A stretch of DNA of 64,000 nucleotides from Cellulomonas sp. WB94 (GCF_003115775.1 NZ_QEES01000002.1:744001-808000); one strand, 5' to 3'; positions 38,028 through 46,895 are shown, numbered from the stretch's first letter. Made by a program: numbers and translations. The notes: a model not told the origin generated them from the sequence alone.

Positions 38028-40667
38028 TCAGACGGGCGCACCGAAGCTCACCAGCGGGACGACGGCCCCGTCGGCCTCGAACCCCTCGGCGGTCGCCGTC
38101 GCGAGCGCCTCGGCCACCGGGCGGCCCGCGCTGAGGAGCGCGTGCACGCGTGTCATGACGCTCAGCGCCACCTCGTCCGACACGGGCGCGAGAGCTGCGA
38201 CGACGCAGCCGACACCGCCGCGCAGCAGCACGCTCGCAAAGCCCAGCGCCTCGCCGCCCGGACGGACGCTGGCACGACCGACCTCGCAGCACGAGAGCAC
38301 GACGAGCTCGGGCGCTCCGCCGCCCGCGTCGAGCTCGTGGGCGAACAACGGGCCGTCGGCCATGCGCACCGAGGAGAACAGGGGGTTGTCCGGCTCGTGG
38401 CGACCGTGCGCGGCCAGGTGGACGATCCCGGGCGCGCCGAGCATCTCGATCGTGCGCGCGCAGGTCGCGTCCTCGCCGGCGAGCACCGTGGCCTGCGGCC
38501 AGAGCCGGGCGACCTCGCGCACCTCGTCCGCCGCGTGCCGCAACCCCGGGCCCGCCGCGGCACTCAGGTTCGGCAGCGCGCCGGAAGCCGACCCCGCGTG
38601 CGTGCGCCAGTGGTGCACGGAGGGCGCGACGACGGTCGGCCGGCCGCGCCGGGACGCGAGCATCGACCACGGGACAACCCCCAGCCAGCCGCTCGCGACG
38701 ACGACGACCTGTCCGGGCGAACGCAGGACGTCACGCATCTGCGCGTCGAGCTCCTCCAGGCAGCGGGTGAGCGACCGAGACGCGGCAGCCCGCAGCGGCA
38801 GCGGCACGAGGGTGTTGGCGACCACCTCGAGGTCGGCGTGCACCCGGCGGGCGGCCTCACGCATGCGGGACGCGTCGCCCAGGTCGTGGAGGCTGACGCG
38901 CCCCCGTCCTTCGTCATCCTCCACACGGACGGCGACGAGCCGACCCGCATGCTCGGCGACGTCCAGCACCGTGGTGCCCGGGTGCAGGCGCACGGTCTCG
39001 CGGACCTGCCGGGTGGTCCCGATCTGGTCCTCCCCCGCCTGACCCTCCCGGTGCCACGACCGCGCCAAGATGGCCTGCTTCAGCCGGAGCGCGTCGCGCC
39101 GGACCCGGATGCGCTCCGGGTCGGCCGCGGGCAACGACTCGATCCCGCGCGCGCCGTCGAGCAGCTGGCGCAGCTCGGCGAGCAACGCCGCCGACTCGGG
39201 GTCGCGCGGCGGGTTGACGCGCTGCACCGCACCGACCACAGCCCGGGTGCGTTCGGCCGCGTCGAGGACCGCCGACGGCTGGCCGCTCGTGAGCGCGAGC
39301 TCCATGTCGATCTCGGCCAGGCGGCTCCCGTGCACGGCGGCAGCGGTCCGCAGGTCGAGCGAGCCGAAGCCCGCGCGGTGCACGCCGAGGTCGCGCTGGC
39401 CCTCCCGGACATGGCGCCCGGCACGCGTGCGGTCACCAGCCGCGAGCGCGAGCAGCGCCCGGATGCGCCGGCCGTGCAGGCGCACCGTGATCGGGTCCCC
39501 GGGCGAGACCGGTCCGAGCGCCGCGAGCCGCTCTGCCGCGTCGGGCACCGGTCCACGGGCCAGCCGGGCCTCGAGACCGACGAGCGAGGCGACGTACGCC
39601 CACACCGGGCGGCCAGAACGCCGGCACAGCAGCTCGAGACGGGCCGCGCGCGCGGCAAGGATGCCCCACGCCCGGCGCTGCGCAGGGTCGCTCGTCGGCG
39701 AGGACGTCGGGCGCGCCAGGTCCGCTGCATCGATCTGCAGACCGATCACGGTGGCTCGTACCGCCCACGACTCCTCACCACGGCGCACGAACCGGCGCCG
39801 CGCCGACGTCACGAGCGCACGCGCGTGGTCGACGTCCCCGCGGAGCATCGCGCACTCCGCGCGCACCAGCTCGCTCTCCGCGAGGTCGTGGCCCAGCCGG
39901 TCGGCAGCGAAGATCTCGGCAGCCTCAGCGAGCGTCGCGTCCGCGACCCCGACGAGCCCCGCCTCGAGCAGCACACGTGCGCGGTCGAGCAGCGCGATCG
40001 CGCGCGTCCGGCCCGGCAGGCTGCGCGCGGCCTCCTCCATCCGCGCGAGCGCCAGCGGGAGCCGGCCGGCGAGGAACTCCAGGTAGCCCAGGTTGTGCTG
40101 CGCCTTGAAGACGAGCCGGGCGAAGCCGGCCGCGCTTGCACGCTCGGCGCACTCGGTCAGGTCCGCGCGCGCCGGCGCCAGCTCGCCACGATCCATGTGC
40201 AGCACGCCGCGGTTCAGCAGCGCCCGGCACGCGTCGATGGCATCGGCCTCGTGGACGTGCTCGAGGGCCTCGTTGAGCGCGTGGAGCGACTCCTCCGGGC
40301 GCCCGGAGCGCAGGTAGAGCAGACCGCGCATGCCCGCGAGCGCCGGATCCAGCCCTGGCCAGCCCGACGCTCCGTCGGCGTGCGCGGCCGCTGCAAGCTC
40401 GGCGAGCCGGGTGAGCTGGGTCTCGACGTCACCGCGTCGCTCGTAGTCGCTCTTGACGAGCTCGATCGCCGCCCGGACCCGCACGCGCGCGACCTCGTCC
40501 GACGGGGGCAGCCCCTCCAGGCGGCGCAGGACGGGTCGGAGGCGGCGACCGGCGAGCGCGGGCTGACCCTCGGCGTTCTCCACCACGGCGCGGTCGACGA
40601 CGGCCGCCAGCCGCTCGAGGGTGTCAACAGCGGCCCGCTCCGGTGCGCGCCCGCCTCGGACCGTCAT
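38028..40667 (-). CDS. TPR-CHAT domain protein (caspase-like protease)
   Basis: An 879-residue cytoplasmic protein. About residues 30-550 are helical TPR-like repeats, for example LLYLRSGRPEESLHALNEAL, RALLNRGVLHMDRGELAPAR and FKAQHNLGYLEFLAGRLPLA. Residues from about 560 to 879 are a CHAT domain of the caspase/separase clan, with the catalytic His754 in VHLAAHG and Cys794 in VVLSCCEVG, where the usual SAC is SCC. A protease activated through its TPR sensor is the likely role; the substrate is unknown. The start is ATG 40667, 5 nt after the upstream gene. The frame is open much further upstream, but that part is the sigma-factor gene read in another register. It is the last gene of a sigma-partner-CHAT operon. 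Confidence 0.85.
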   Translation of the reverse strand: MTVRGGRAPERAAVDTLERLAAVVDRAVVENAEGQPALAGRRLRPVLRRLEGLPPSDEVARVRVRAAIELVKSDYERRGDVETQLTRLAELAAAAHADGASGWPGLDPALAGMRGLLYLRSGRPEESLHALNEALEHVHEADAIDACRALLNRGVLHMDRGELAPARADLTECAERASAAGFARLVFKAQHNLGYLEFLAGRLPLALARMEEAARSLPGRTRAIALLDRARVLLEAGLVGVADATLAEAAEIFAADRLGHDLAESELVRAECAMLRGDVDHARALVTSARRRFVRRGEESWAVRATVIGLQIDAADLARPTSSPTSDPAQRRAWGILAARAARLELLCRRSGRPVWAYVASLVGLEARLARGPVPDAAERLAALGPVSPGDPITVRLHGRRIRALLALAAGDRTRAGRHVREGQRDLGVHRAGFGSLDLRTAAAVHGSRLAEIDMELALTSGQPSAVLDAAERTRAVVGAVQRVNPPRDPESAALLAELRQLLDGARGIESLPAADPERIRVRRDALRLKQAILARSWHREGQAGEDQIGTTRQVRETVRLHPGTTVLDVAEHAGRLVAVRVEDDEGRGRVSLHDLGDASRMREAARRVHADLEVVANTLVPLPLRAAASRSLTRCLEELDAQMRDVLRSPGQVVVVASGWLGVVPWSMLASRRGRPTVVAPSVHHWRTHAGSASGALPNLSAAAGPGLRHAADEVREVARLWPQATVLAGEDATCARTIEMLGAPGIVHLAAHGRHEPDNPLFSSVRMADGPLFAHELDAGGGAPELVVLSCCEVGRASVRPGGEALGFASVLLRGGVGCVVAALAPVSDEVALSVMTRVHALLSAGRPVAEALATATAEGFEADGAVVPLVSFGAPV

Positions 40668-40672
40668 CGACG

Positions 40673-41176
40673 CTAGAGCTCGATCTGCGGAGTGACGACC
40701 GGCAGGTCGGGGTCCTCCGGTCGGCGCAGGACGAGCCTGGCCGGACCTCGCCCGAGGTCCGAGAACGAGAAGCGGCCGTCGGCGTCGGACTGCGCGCGCG
40801 TGACGAGACCGCCCTGGTGCAGCTCGACGCCGAGCGAGGCAGGCGGGGTCGCCCAGCCGTCGACGCGGACGCGGTCCGCCTCCGCATGCACGGTGATCAT
40901 CACGGTGAGCACGTCGGTCGTGAACGTGATGGTGGCGGCCTCGATGCTCGGCTCCTCCGAACGCAGGGCGAGGTCGGGGGCGCCGATCAGCCGCAGCTCC
41001 GCCATCTCGGTGTGGAGCGCGTCGATGGTCAGGGCCAGGCCGATGCTGTCGACCAGCCCGGCGGGCACCGGGTCGACGCGTTCGATGATCGCTGCCAGCC
41101 GGTGCAGGATCTCCGCGTCCACGACGTCGAGCGTGCCGGAAGCCACGCGCGCGAGCGTCAGCTCGTCGGGGCTCAT
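40673..41176 (-). CDS. Hypothetical protein, partner of the CHAT operon
   Basis: A 167-residue protein with no family I can name with confidence. The N-terminal half (about 1-60) is helical (ELTLARVASGTLDVVDAEIL). The C-terminal half looks like a beta-sandwich of the carboxypeptidase-regulatory type, ending GLVTRAQSDADGRFSFSDLG and a final ELHQG-PARLVLRR style strand set. There is no membrane segment. ATG 41176 overlaps the sigma-factor stop as ATGA, and the CHAT gene starts 5 nt after its own stop, so the three are tightly coupled. It could be an anti-sigma-like or adaptor protein; this is inference. Confidence 0.7.
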   Translation of the reverse strand: MSPDELTLARVASGTLDVVDAEILHRLAAIIERVDPVPAGLVDSIGLALTIDALHTEMAELRLIGAPDLALRSEEPSIEAATITFTTDVLTVMITVHAEADRVRVDGWATPPASLGVELHQGGLVTRAQSDADGRFSFSDLGRGPARLVLRRPEDPDLPVVTPQIEL

Positions 41177-41802
41177 CGCACACCCCACTCGGGGTCGGCG
41201 GTGAGCGCGATCCGCAGCTTGGCCAGGCACCGTCCGCGCGTCGGACCGATGCTGCCGACCGGCATGCCCAGGGTCCGTGACACGACCGCATAGTCCGGCC
41301 GGTCGACGAGCGAGACCAGACCGAGCAGCCGTCTGCACCTGTCGGGGAGCGTGCGGACGTGCGCCCACAGGATGCGGTCGCGCTCGTCGCGGACGGCGAG
41401 CGCCTCGGGGACCTCCTCGGCCGGGGCGGCGAGCCACTGCGTCGCGCCCTCGTCGCTGCGGGTGCGTCCGGCGTCCTCGCGCGACTTGCGGACCGTGCGC
41501 CACGCCGAACGCTTCGCGGTGACGAGCATCCACTGGAGCGCTGCGCGCGGGTCGCGGATCGTCTCGAGGTCGCGGACGAGCGAGAGCCACACACCCTGGA
41601 CGACGTCCTGCGCCTGCTCCTGGTCGGCCCCTTGGGCGCGCACGGTGTGCCACAGCAACGGGGTGAGCGCGGGGACGAGCTCCGCCAACGGCCCGCGGTC
41701 ACCGTCGCGGTACGCGACCACCGCGTCGGCCGCCCGATCAGCCAGGCTCTTACCCCGGTACTGCAGGTCAGAGGCCAGAGGGCCTACCCGGTCGTCACTC
41801 AT
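41173..41802 (-). CDS. ECF-type RNA polymerase sigma factor
   Basis: A 209-residue sigma-70-family factor with region 2 (WHTVRAQGADQEQAQDVVQG, WLSLVRDL, WMLVTAKRSAWRTVRKSR) and region 4 (LPDRCRRLLGLVSLVDRPDY, then RTLGMPVGSIGPTRGRCLAK). It lacks regions 1 and 3. The start is taken as ATG 41802 because GAGGG lies 6 nt upstream; ATG 41805 directly before it is possible. It heads the operon with the 167-residue partner and the CHAT protein, and is divergent from the trypsin-fold protease. It probably drives one or both of these units. Confidence 0.85.
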   Translation of the reverse strand: MSDDRVGPLASDLQYRGKSLADRAADAVVAYRDGDRGPLAELVPALTPLLWHTVRAQGADQEQAQDVVQGVWLSLVRDLETIRDPRAALQWMLVTAKRSAWRTVRKSREDAGRTRSDEGATQWLAAPAEEVPEALAVRDERDRILWAHVRTLPDRCRRLLGLVSLVDRPDYAVVSRTLGMPVGSIGPTRGRCLAKLRIALTADPEWGVR

Positions 41803-41927
41803 CATTGACCCTCGCACATGGGCATCGTCGGGCGGCCGTCCCTGCCAGACTAGGGCGACCCGGACAACTCCGACAAGCAGCAACCGGTGCAGCCGGAGTC
41901 ATGACCTGAGGAGTGGTCCACGGGTGC

Positions 41928-42005
41928 CCTGATACATGCCGGCCACCTACCCGCCGCACGGGCTTCGGCCCGGAAGCGTGCACAGGTCAGCACTCGTGTA
42001 TCAGG
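41928..42005. promoter_or_regulatory. Divergent control region with paired TGTATCAGG elements
   Basis: CCTGATACA at 41928-41936 and TGTATCAGG at 41997-42005 are perfect inverted copies 60 bp apart. Each points toward one of the two divergent units, about 120 nt before the sigma gene and about 85 nt before the protease gene. They could be matched promoter elements for the local sigma factor or operator half-sites. Confidence 0.5.
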
Positions 42006-42090
42006 ACCCGCACCTGCGGTTCTTCCACCGTGCACCCACCGCCCGACCCACGCCCCGCTCCGATGAGCCGGCCCGCAAGGAGAGAGCACC

Positions 42091-43656
42091 ATGAGTGAAG
42101 TTCCCGACCGGCAGACCCCTGACCGCGAGCGGATCCGACCGGTCAAACGGCGGGTCGAGGACCAGCTCATCGCGTTGCCCGGGGTCGTCGGCGTCGACAT
42201 CGGCGAGAAGGTGTCACGCGGCGAGCCGACGGGGTCGGAGTCGATCGTCGTGCACGTCAACCAGAAGGTCGACGTCAGCCGGCTGCCCGCGGACCAGCTG
42301 ATCCCCGCCGAGATCGACGGCATCCCCACCGATGTCGTCGAGCACCGCATCCGCCTGCAGGCGCACCTCGTGCCGTTCGCCGGGGCAGTCGCACCGACGC
42401 CGGGCGCCGACACCACCGACACGCGGCGGTACCGACCGCTCGCCGGCGGGGCGAGCATGGGGCCGTACCGTCCGGTCCCGCGCGGAGGGTCCGTCGTGGA
42501 CGGGGCCCCTGGCGAGTACCTCGTCGCCGGGACGCTCGGTGCGTTCGTCACCGACCGTCGCACGGGCCGGACGCTCGCGCTCACCAACTTCCACGTCGCC
42601 GCGGTCGACACCGGCTGGCGCGCGGGCGACCTCCAGCTCCAGCCGTCACGCATCGACGACGGAGCGATGGCCGGTTCGCCGATTGGCACCGTGCAGCGCG
42701 CGGTCATCTCCGACCGGGTCGACGGCGCGGCCGTCCTGCTCGCACCCGGCACGCAGTGGTACCCGGGAGTCATCGGCATCGGACCGGTCAAGGGCAGGGC
42801 CGTCGCCCGGATCGGTCAGACGGTGCGCAAGCGGGGCCGCACGACCGGGCTGCGCCGCGGGACCGTCAGCTCGGTCGACTTCACCGTGCAGATCGACTTC
42901 GGTGGCGAGACCGGCGTCCGCACCCTGCGTGACCAGGTGCGCATCGATCGCGACCCGACCGAGGCGGAGTTCTCCGCCGGGGGCGACTCGGGATCGGTCG
43001 TCGTCGACGACCGCGGCCGCGTCGTCGGCCTGCTGTTCGCCGGCGAGGAGGACGGCAGCTTCGCCCTCGCCAACCCCATCGATGCTGTGCTCGACGAGCT
43101 GGGCGTCAAGCTCGCGACGCCCAAGTCGGCCGCCCGCCGAGCCACCCGGGCCGCGCGCGCGGCGCAGGCCGCCCGGGCGGCACGGTGGGACGCGGCCCTG
43201 GACGCCTGGGCGGCGGCGACCGGCGCGGGACGGTGGCTGACCACGGCCGACCCGCGGGAGCCGGGCCGGTCCGGGCCGGCGCGACGCCCGACCGCCAGCG
43301 GGACGTCGTCCGCGGCGCGTGCGGGCGCGGTCTCTGCCCGGCAGACGGGGGGCGCGGCGGCGCAGCCGTTCACAGAGCCGTTCACGGAACCCTTCACCGA
43401 ACCGTTCACGGAACCCTTCACGGAACCCTTCACCGAACCCTTCACCGAGGCGTACCTCGCCGACCCGTTCACGGAGCCGTTCACCGAGCCCTTCACGGAA
43501 CCCTTCACCGAACCGTTCACCGAACCGTTCACGGAGCGGTTCGCTGCGCCGAACGGCGGCGGGCACACCGACGGGGAGGTCCCCCGCGCCCAGCTCGAGC
43601 GGGCGTTCTGGGCTGGCTACGTCGCCGCGCTCGGCCGCGGCTCGCGGAGGTACTGA
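42091..43656 (+). CDS. Cytoplasmic trypsin-fold serine protease with PFTE repeats
   Basis: A 521-residue protein with no signal peptide or membrane segment. Residues 25-90 form a small alpha/beta domain (LPGVVGVDIGEKVSRGEPTG, then IVVHVNQKVDVSRLPADQLI) found in front of Nal1-like bacterial proteases. Residues 140-340 are a trypsin-like domain with His168 (LTNFHVA), Asp211 (RVDGAAV) and Ser300 (GGDSGS), so the triad appears intact. After an Ala/Arg-rich helix come 13 PFTE units (426-482), broken once by AYLAD, and a short end QLERAFWAGYVAALGRG. ATG 42091 has AAGGAG upstream. It is followed after 5 nt by a kinase-like gene and is divergent from the sigma-CHAT operon. Confidence 0.85.
   Translation: MSEVPDRQTPDRERIRPVKRRVEDQLIALPGVVGVDIGEKVSRGEPTGSESIVVHVNQKVDVSRLPADQLIPAEIDGIPTDVVEHRIRLQAHLVPFAGAVAPTPGADTTDTRRYRPLAGGASMGPYRPVPRGGSVVDGAPGEYLVAGTLGAFVTDRRTGRTLALTNFHVAAVDTGWRAGDLQLQPSRIDDGAMAGSPIGTVQRAVISDRVDGAAVLLAPGTQWYPGVIGIGPVKGRAVARIGQTVRKRGRTTGLRRGTVSSVDFTVQIDFGGETGVRTLRDQVRIDRDPTEAEFSAGGDSGSVVVDDRGRVVGLLFAGEEDGSFALANPIDAVLDELGVKLATPKSAARRATRAARAAQAARAARWDAALDAWAAATGAGRWLTTADPREPGRSGPARRPTASGTSSAARAGAVSARQTGGAAAQPFTEPFTEPFTEPFTEPFTEPFTEPFTEAYLADPFTEPFTEPFTEPFTEPFTEPFTERFAAPNGGGHTDGEVPRAQLERAFWAGYVAALGRGSRRY
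43366..43536 (+). repeat. Twelve-base coding repeats for PFTE units
   Basis: Seven then six units of 12 bases (CCS TTC ACN GAR), separated by codons for AYLAD, lie within the protease gene. Third positions vary between units (ACA/ACG/ACC, GAG/GAA, CCG/CCC), which suggests selection on the peptide, not only recent slippage. Confidence 0.95.
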
Positions 43657-43661
43657 GCGCC

Positions 43662-44555
43662 ATGTCGGTCACTCTGGGGGACGGTGAGCGCGCCGACGCC
43701 GGAGCCGGGCAGGTCGTCACGCTGCGTCCCAGGAGGGGCGCACGCGGCGAGCCGGGTCGGGCGGGCAAGCTGTCACGCACCGCGGTCGGGCCGGCCAGCA
43801 CCCCTGCCGGCGACCCCGCCGCCGCTCCGACAGCCGACGTCGTCGGCCGCCCGCTCGCCGGCGAGCTCGCGGACCTTCTCGACGCACTGACCGACCGGGG
43901 ACCTGTGGCACCGCTCAGGGTCGAGCTCGGCGACCTGCTGGGCGCCTGGGCCTCAGCGCTCGTCCGCATCCACCGACGCCCCGTGGATGCGGGCACCCGG
44001 TCGGCGCCGCTCCCGTGGGTGCTGAGCCAGGAGCCCGTTCCTGCGTGGGTGACCGAGCTGCCCGCCGTGGCCGGACGCGCCTGGGCCGTCCGGGCACACC
44101 CGGCCACGCGGCGAGCGGTCGACGAGGCCCGCGCCGGCTGGTCCGCGTCGCACCGGGTGCACGGCGAGGCGGGCGACGACGTCGTCATCACGCGCGACGC
44201 GAACCACGCCATCCCGGCGGCACAGCTGCTGCCCGGCGCGTCCACGGGCCGGGGCGATGCCCGGTGGGACGTCGCCTCGGCGCTGGACTGGATCGCCGTC
44301 GTGCTCGGCCCGGCGCTTGACCCGGGTTGGCAGATCGACCCTGTCGCAGACTTCCTGGCGGCCTACCGCGCGCTCGGCGGGCAGGCCGAGCCCACCCGCG
44401 CACTCGCGGTGGCGCGCACGATCGCCACTGCCGTCGAGTGGAGCGCAGCGCTCGCGGCGGACAGCGCGTCGGCGTCCGCGGACGACCACGCCTGGCTGGC
44501 CGCCCTGTGGGCGCGTCCCCTCGACCTCGTCACGGGCGCCGCCCACCTCCCCTGA
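43662..44555 (+). CDS. Degenerate kinase-like protein (APH C-lobe type)
   Basis: A 297-residue protein. Residues 1-60 are a low-complexity basic stretch. From 85 on it resembles the C-lobe of aminoglycoside-phosphotransferase-like kinases: LGDLLGAWASALVRIHRRP, PWVL, ARAGWSASHRVHGE (167-169, where active kinases have HGD), then GRGDARWDVASALDWIAVVL. The ATP-binding N-lobe is missing, and the HGD and following Asn are altered, so it is probably a pseudokinase or a remote relative. ATG 43662 is 5 nt after the protease stop, so they form an operon. The fold assignment is inference. Confidence 0.65.
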   Translation: MSVTLGDGERADAGAGQVVTLRPRRGARGEPGRAGKLSRTAVGPASTPAGDPAAAPTADVVGRPLAGELADLLDALTDRGPVAPLRVELGDLLGAWASALVRIHRRPVDAGTRSAPLPWVLSQEPVPAWVTELPAVAGRAWAVRAHPATRRAVDEARAGWSASHRVHGEAGDDVVITRDANHAIPAAQLLPGASTGRGDARWDVASALDWIAVVLGPALDPGWQIDPVADFLAAYRALGGQAEPTRALAVARTIATAVEWSAALAADSASASADDHAWLAALWARPLDLVTGAAHLP

Positions 44556-44629
44556 TCTCGCCGTGCGCTCGCCCGATCTGCAGGGGGGACCGGGCGGGCA
44601 GGCCACGGCGGCGCGTGCCCGCACGCGAG

Positions 44630-44660
44630 AAGGCCCGGTCCGACGTGCGGACCGGGCCTT
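44630..44660. terminator. Terminator between rplA and the kinase-like gene
   Basis: AAGGCCCGGTCCG (44630-44642) and CGGACCGGGCCTT (44648-44660) form a perfect 13-bp stem with loop ACGTG. It is 17 nt after the rplA stop and about 75 nt after the convergent kinase-like gene, so it can serve both strands. Confidence 0.8.
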
Positions 44661-44677
44661 CGTGCGTGCGGGGGACG

Positions 44678-45397
44678 TCAGGCGGCGTCGTCCTCGGACG
44701 TGAGGTTCTTGACCTTGTTCTGGTCGACGAGGATCCCGGGACCGTTCGTCGTGGAGAACGTGGCCTTCGTGATGAAGCGGCCCTTCGAGGACGCCGGCTT
44801 GGCGCGCAGCACCTCGTCGAGCGCAGCGGCGTAGTTCTCGGTCAGCTGGATGTCGCTGAACGAGACCTTGCCGATGATGAAGTGCAGGTTCGCGTGCTTG
44901 TCGACGCGGAACTCGATCTTCCCGCCCTTGATGTCCGTCACGGCCTTCGCGACGTCGAGCGTCACGGTGCCCGTCTTCGGGTTCGGCATGAGTCCGCGCG
45001 GACCCAGAACCTTGCCCAGCCGGCCGACCTTGCCCATGAGGTCGGGCGTCGCGACCGCGGAGTCGAAGTCCGTGAAGCCCGCGGCAACCCGCTCGATGAG
45101 CTCGTCGCCACCGACGATGTCGGCGCCAGCGGCGCGTGCCTGCTCGGCGCGCTCACCCGTGGCGAAGACCAGGACCCGAGCGGTCTTGCCGGTGCCGTGG
45201 GGCAGGTTCACTGTGCCCCGGACGATCTGGTCCGACTTGCGGGGGTCGACGCCGAGGCGGAGGGCGACCTCGACGGTCCCGTCGTACTTCGTGGTCGACG
45301 TGGCCTGCGCGAGGCGGACGGCCTCGAGCGGCGCGTAGAGCCGGCCGGCCTCGATCTTCTCGGCTGCGGCGCGGTACGCCTTGCTGTGCTTCGTCAT
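44678..45397 (-). CDS. rplA: 50S ribosomal protein L1
   Basis: Stalk protein uL1, which moves deacylated tRNA out of the E site and represses the L11 operon when free. The 239 residues begin [20 protein letters not shown] and include [20 protein letters not shown] and [20 protein letters not shown]. The start is ATG 45397. In most bacteria rplJ follows at once; here transcription ends and 6.7 kb of other genes intervene. Confidence 0.98.
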   Translation of the reverse strand: MTKHSKAYRAAAEKIEAGRLYAPLEAVRLAQATSTTKYDGTVEVALRLGVDPRKSDQIVRGTVNLPHGTGKTARVLVFATGERAEQARAAGADIVGGDELIERVAAGFTDFDSAVATPDLMGKVGRLGKVLGPRGLMPNPKTGTVTLDVAKAVTDIKGGKIEFRVDKHANLHFIIGKVSFSDIQLTENYAAALDEVLRAKPASSKGRFITKATFSTTNGPGILVDQNKVKNLTSEDDAA

Positions 45398-45508
45398 CTG
45401 CTGGTTCTCCTTGGTCGGCAGTCGTGGTCAGCGGACCGCACAGGGCCCTGCCACTGAACTTCTGGGGTGCTGCTGGTGGTGCGAGGTTCTGCGGTGCGGC
45501 CGGGCCGG

Positions 45509-45940
45509 TCAGGAATCGGTCGTGATGCCCATCGAACGGGCGGTGCCGGCGATGATCTTCTCGGCGGCGGCGAGGTCGTTGGCGTTGAGGTCGACGAGCT
45601 TGGTCGTCGCGATCTCACGCACCTGGGCGGCCGTGAGGTTCGCCACCTTGACGGTGTGCGGCGTCGGCGAGCCCTTGGCGACACCGGCGGCCTTCTTGAT
45701 GAGCTCAGCTGCCGGCGGGGTCTTCGTGATGAACGTGAAGGAGCGGTCCTCGTAGACCGTGATCTCCACAGGGATCACGTCGCCACGCTGGGACTCGGTG
45801 GCCGCGTTGTACGCCTTGCAGAACTCCATGATGTTGACGCCGTGCTGACCCAGTGCGGGTCCGATCGGCGGCGCCGGCGTGGCAAGCCCAGCCTTGATCT
45901 GGAGCTTGATCAGGCCGGTGACCTTCTTCTTGGGAGGCAT
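45509..45940 (-). CDS. rplK: 50S ribosomal protein L11
   Basis: GTPase-centre protein uL11, the target region for thiopeptides with 23S rRNA. The 143 residues start [20 protein letters not shown] and contain the conserved [23 protein letters not shown] 45940 has AAGGA 6 nt upstream. It lies between nusG and rplA. Confidence 0.98.
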   Translation of the reverse strand: MPPKKKVTGLIKLQIKAGLATPAPPIGPALGQHGVNIMEFCKAYNAATESQRGDVIPVEITVYEDRSFTFITKTPPAAELIKKAAGVAKGSPTPHTVKVANLTAAQVREIATTKLVDLNANDLAAAEKIIAGTARSMGITTDS

Positions 45941-46020
45941 GTCGGGTCCTTATTCGTGAACTTCGGTGTGACTTGCGGCCGACGACGCCGCGCGACGCCA
46001 TCGGTGGTCCTGGTCGTTCG

Positions 46021-46821
46021 TCAGATCTTGGCGACCTGGCTGAACGACAGCTCGACCGGGGTCTCCCGGCCGAAGATCGAGACGAGCACCTTGAGCTTCT
46101 GGTTCTCAGGGTTGATCTCGGAGATCGTCGCGGGCAGCGTGTCGAAGGGGCCGTCCGTGACGGTCACCGACTCGCCGATCGTGAAGTCGACCTTGATCTC
46201 CGCGCTCGCACGTGCCGCCTGAGCCGCCGTCTTGGGCTCGAGCGACGGGGCGAGCATCGAGAAGACCTCGTCGAGCGTGAGCGGCACGGGCTGGTGGGTG
46301 TGGCCCACGAAGCCGGTGACGCCCGGGGTGTGGCGCACGGCGCCCCACGACTCGTCGGTCAGGTCCATGCGCACGAGGACGTACCCGGGGATCCGGACGC
46401 GGCGCACGATCTTGCGCTGCGCGTTCTTGATCTCCGTGACCTCCTCCATGGGGACCTCCACCTGGTGGATGTAGTCCTCCATGTTCAGGCTCTGGGTGCG
46501 GTTCTCCAGGTTCGCCTTCACACGGTTCTCGTAGCCCGCGTAGGAGTGGATGACGTACCAGTCCCCGGGCTGCGAGCGGAGCTGGGCCTTGAACGCCGCG
46601 ACCGGGTCCTCGTCGACGTCGGGCTCGTCCTCGGTCGGCTCGGCCGACTCCTCGGCGGGCTCCTCGGGTGCAGCCTCGTCCTCGACCTCCGCCTCGGGGG
46701 CGTCGGCGTCGGGGTCGGAAGAACCTTCGGCGGGCACCTCGACCGCCCGGGCCGACGCCAGGGCGTCCTCGAGCTCCGTCTCGGCAGCGCCCTGCTCGGG
46801 CTCCTGCGACTCATACGACAC
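46021..46821 (-). CDS. nusG: Transcription termination/antitermination protein NusG
   Basis: Elongation factor that binds RNA polymerase through its NGN domain and Rho or S10 through its KOW domain. Residues 1-83 are an acidic Glu/Pro/Ala extension of the actinobacterial type. The NGN domain follows ([46 protein letters not shown]), and the KOW domain is near the end ([20 protein letters not shown]). The start is GTG 46821; the open frame beyond it covers secE and the tRNA and is not coding. It is 74 bp after secE. Confidence 0.97.
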   Translation of the reverse strand: MSYESQEPEQGAAETELEDALASARAVEVPAEGSSDPDADAPEAEVEDEAAPEEPAEESAEPTEDEPDVDEDPVAAFKAQLRSQPGDWYVIHSYAGYENRVKANLENRTQSLNMEDYIHQVEVPMEEVTEIKNAQRKIVRRVRIPGYVLVRMDLTDESWGAVRHTPGVTGFVGHTHQPVPLTLDEVFSMLAPSLEPKTAAQAARASAEIKVDFTIGESVTVTDGPFDTLPATISEINPENQKLKVLVSIFGRETPVELSFSQVAKI

Positions 46822-46895
46822 TGCGAACCTGCTTCCTGAGAACGACTGTGCTGCGGGGGTCGGCCGGCTTCCCGGCCGACCGATGATGCTGGGGA

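Noticed and set aside
40668-41702. N-terminal extension of the CHAT gene to 41702 (1224 residues)
   Set aside because: That part overlaps the sigma factor and the 167-aa gene in another register and is Arg/Ser-rich; the ATG at 40667, 5 nt after the preceding stop, fits the operon.
43366-43536. Possible CRISPR or satellite array in the 12-bp repeats
   Set aside because: Contiguous in-frame units without spacers, encoding PFTE in a gene with an intact protease domain.
42816-43568. Antisense frame with GSVNGSVKGS repeats
   Set aside because: It is the complement of the PFTE repeat and has no other feature of a real protein.
43185-43661. Extension of the kinase-like gene back to 43185
   Set aside because: It would lie wholly within the protease gene; ATG 43662 is 5 nt after the protease stop.
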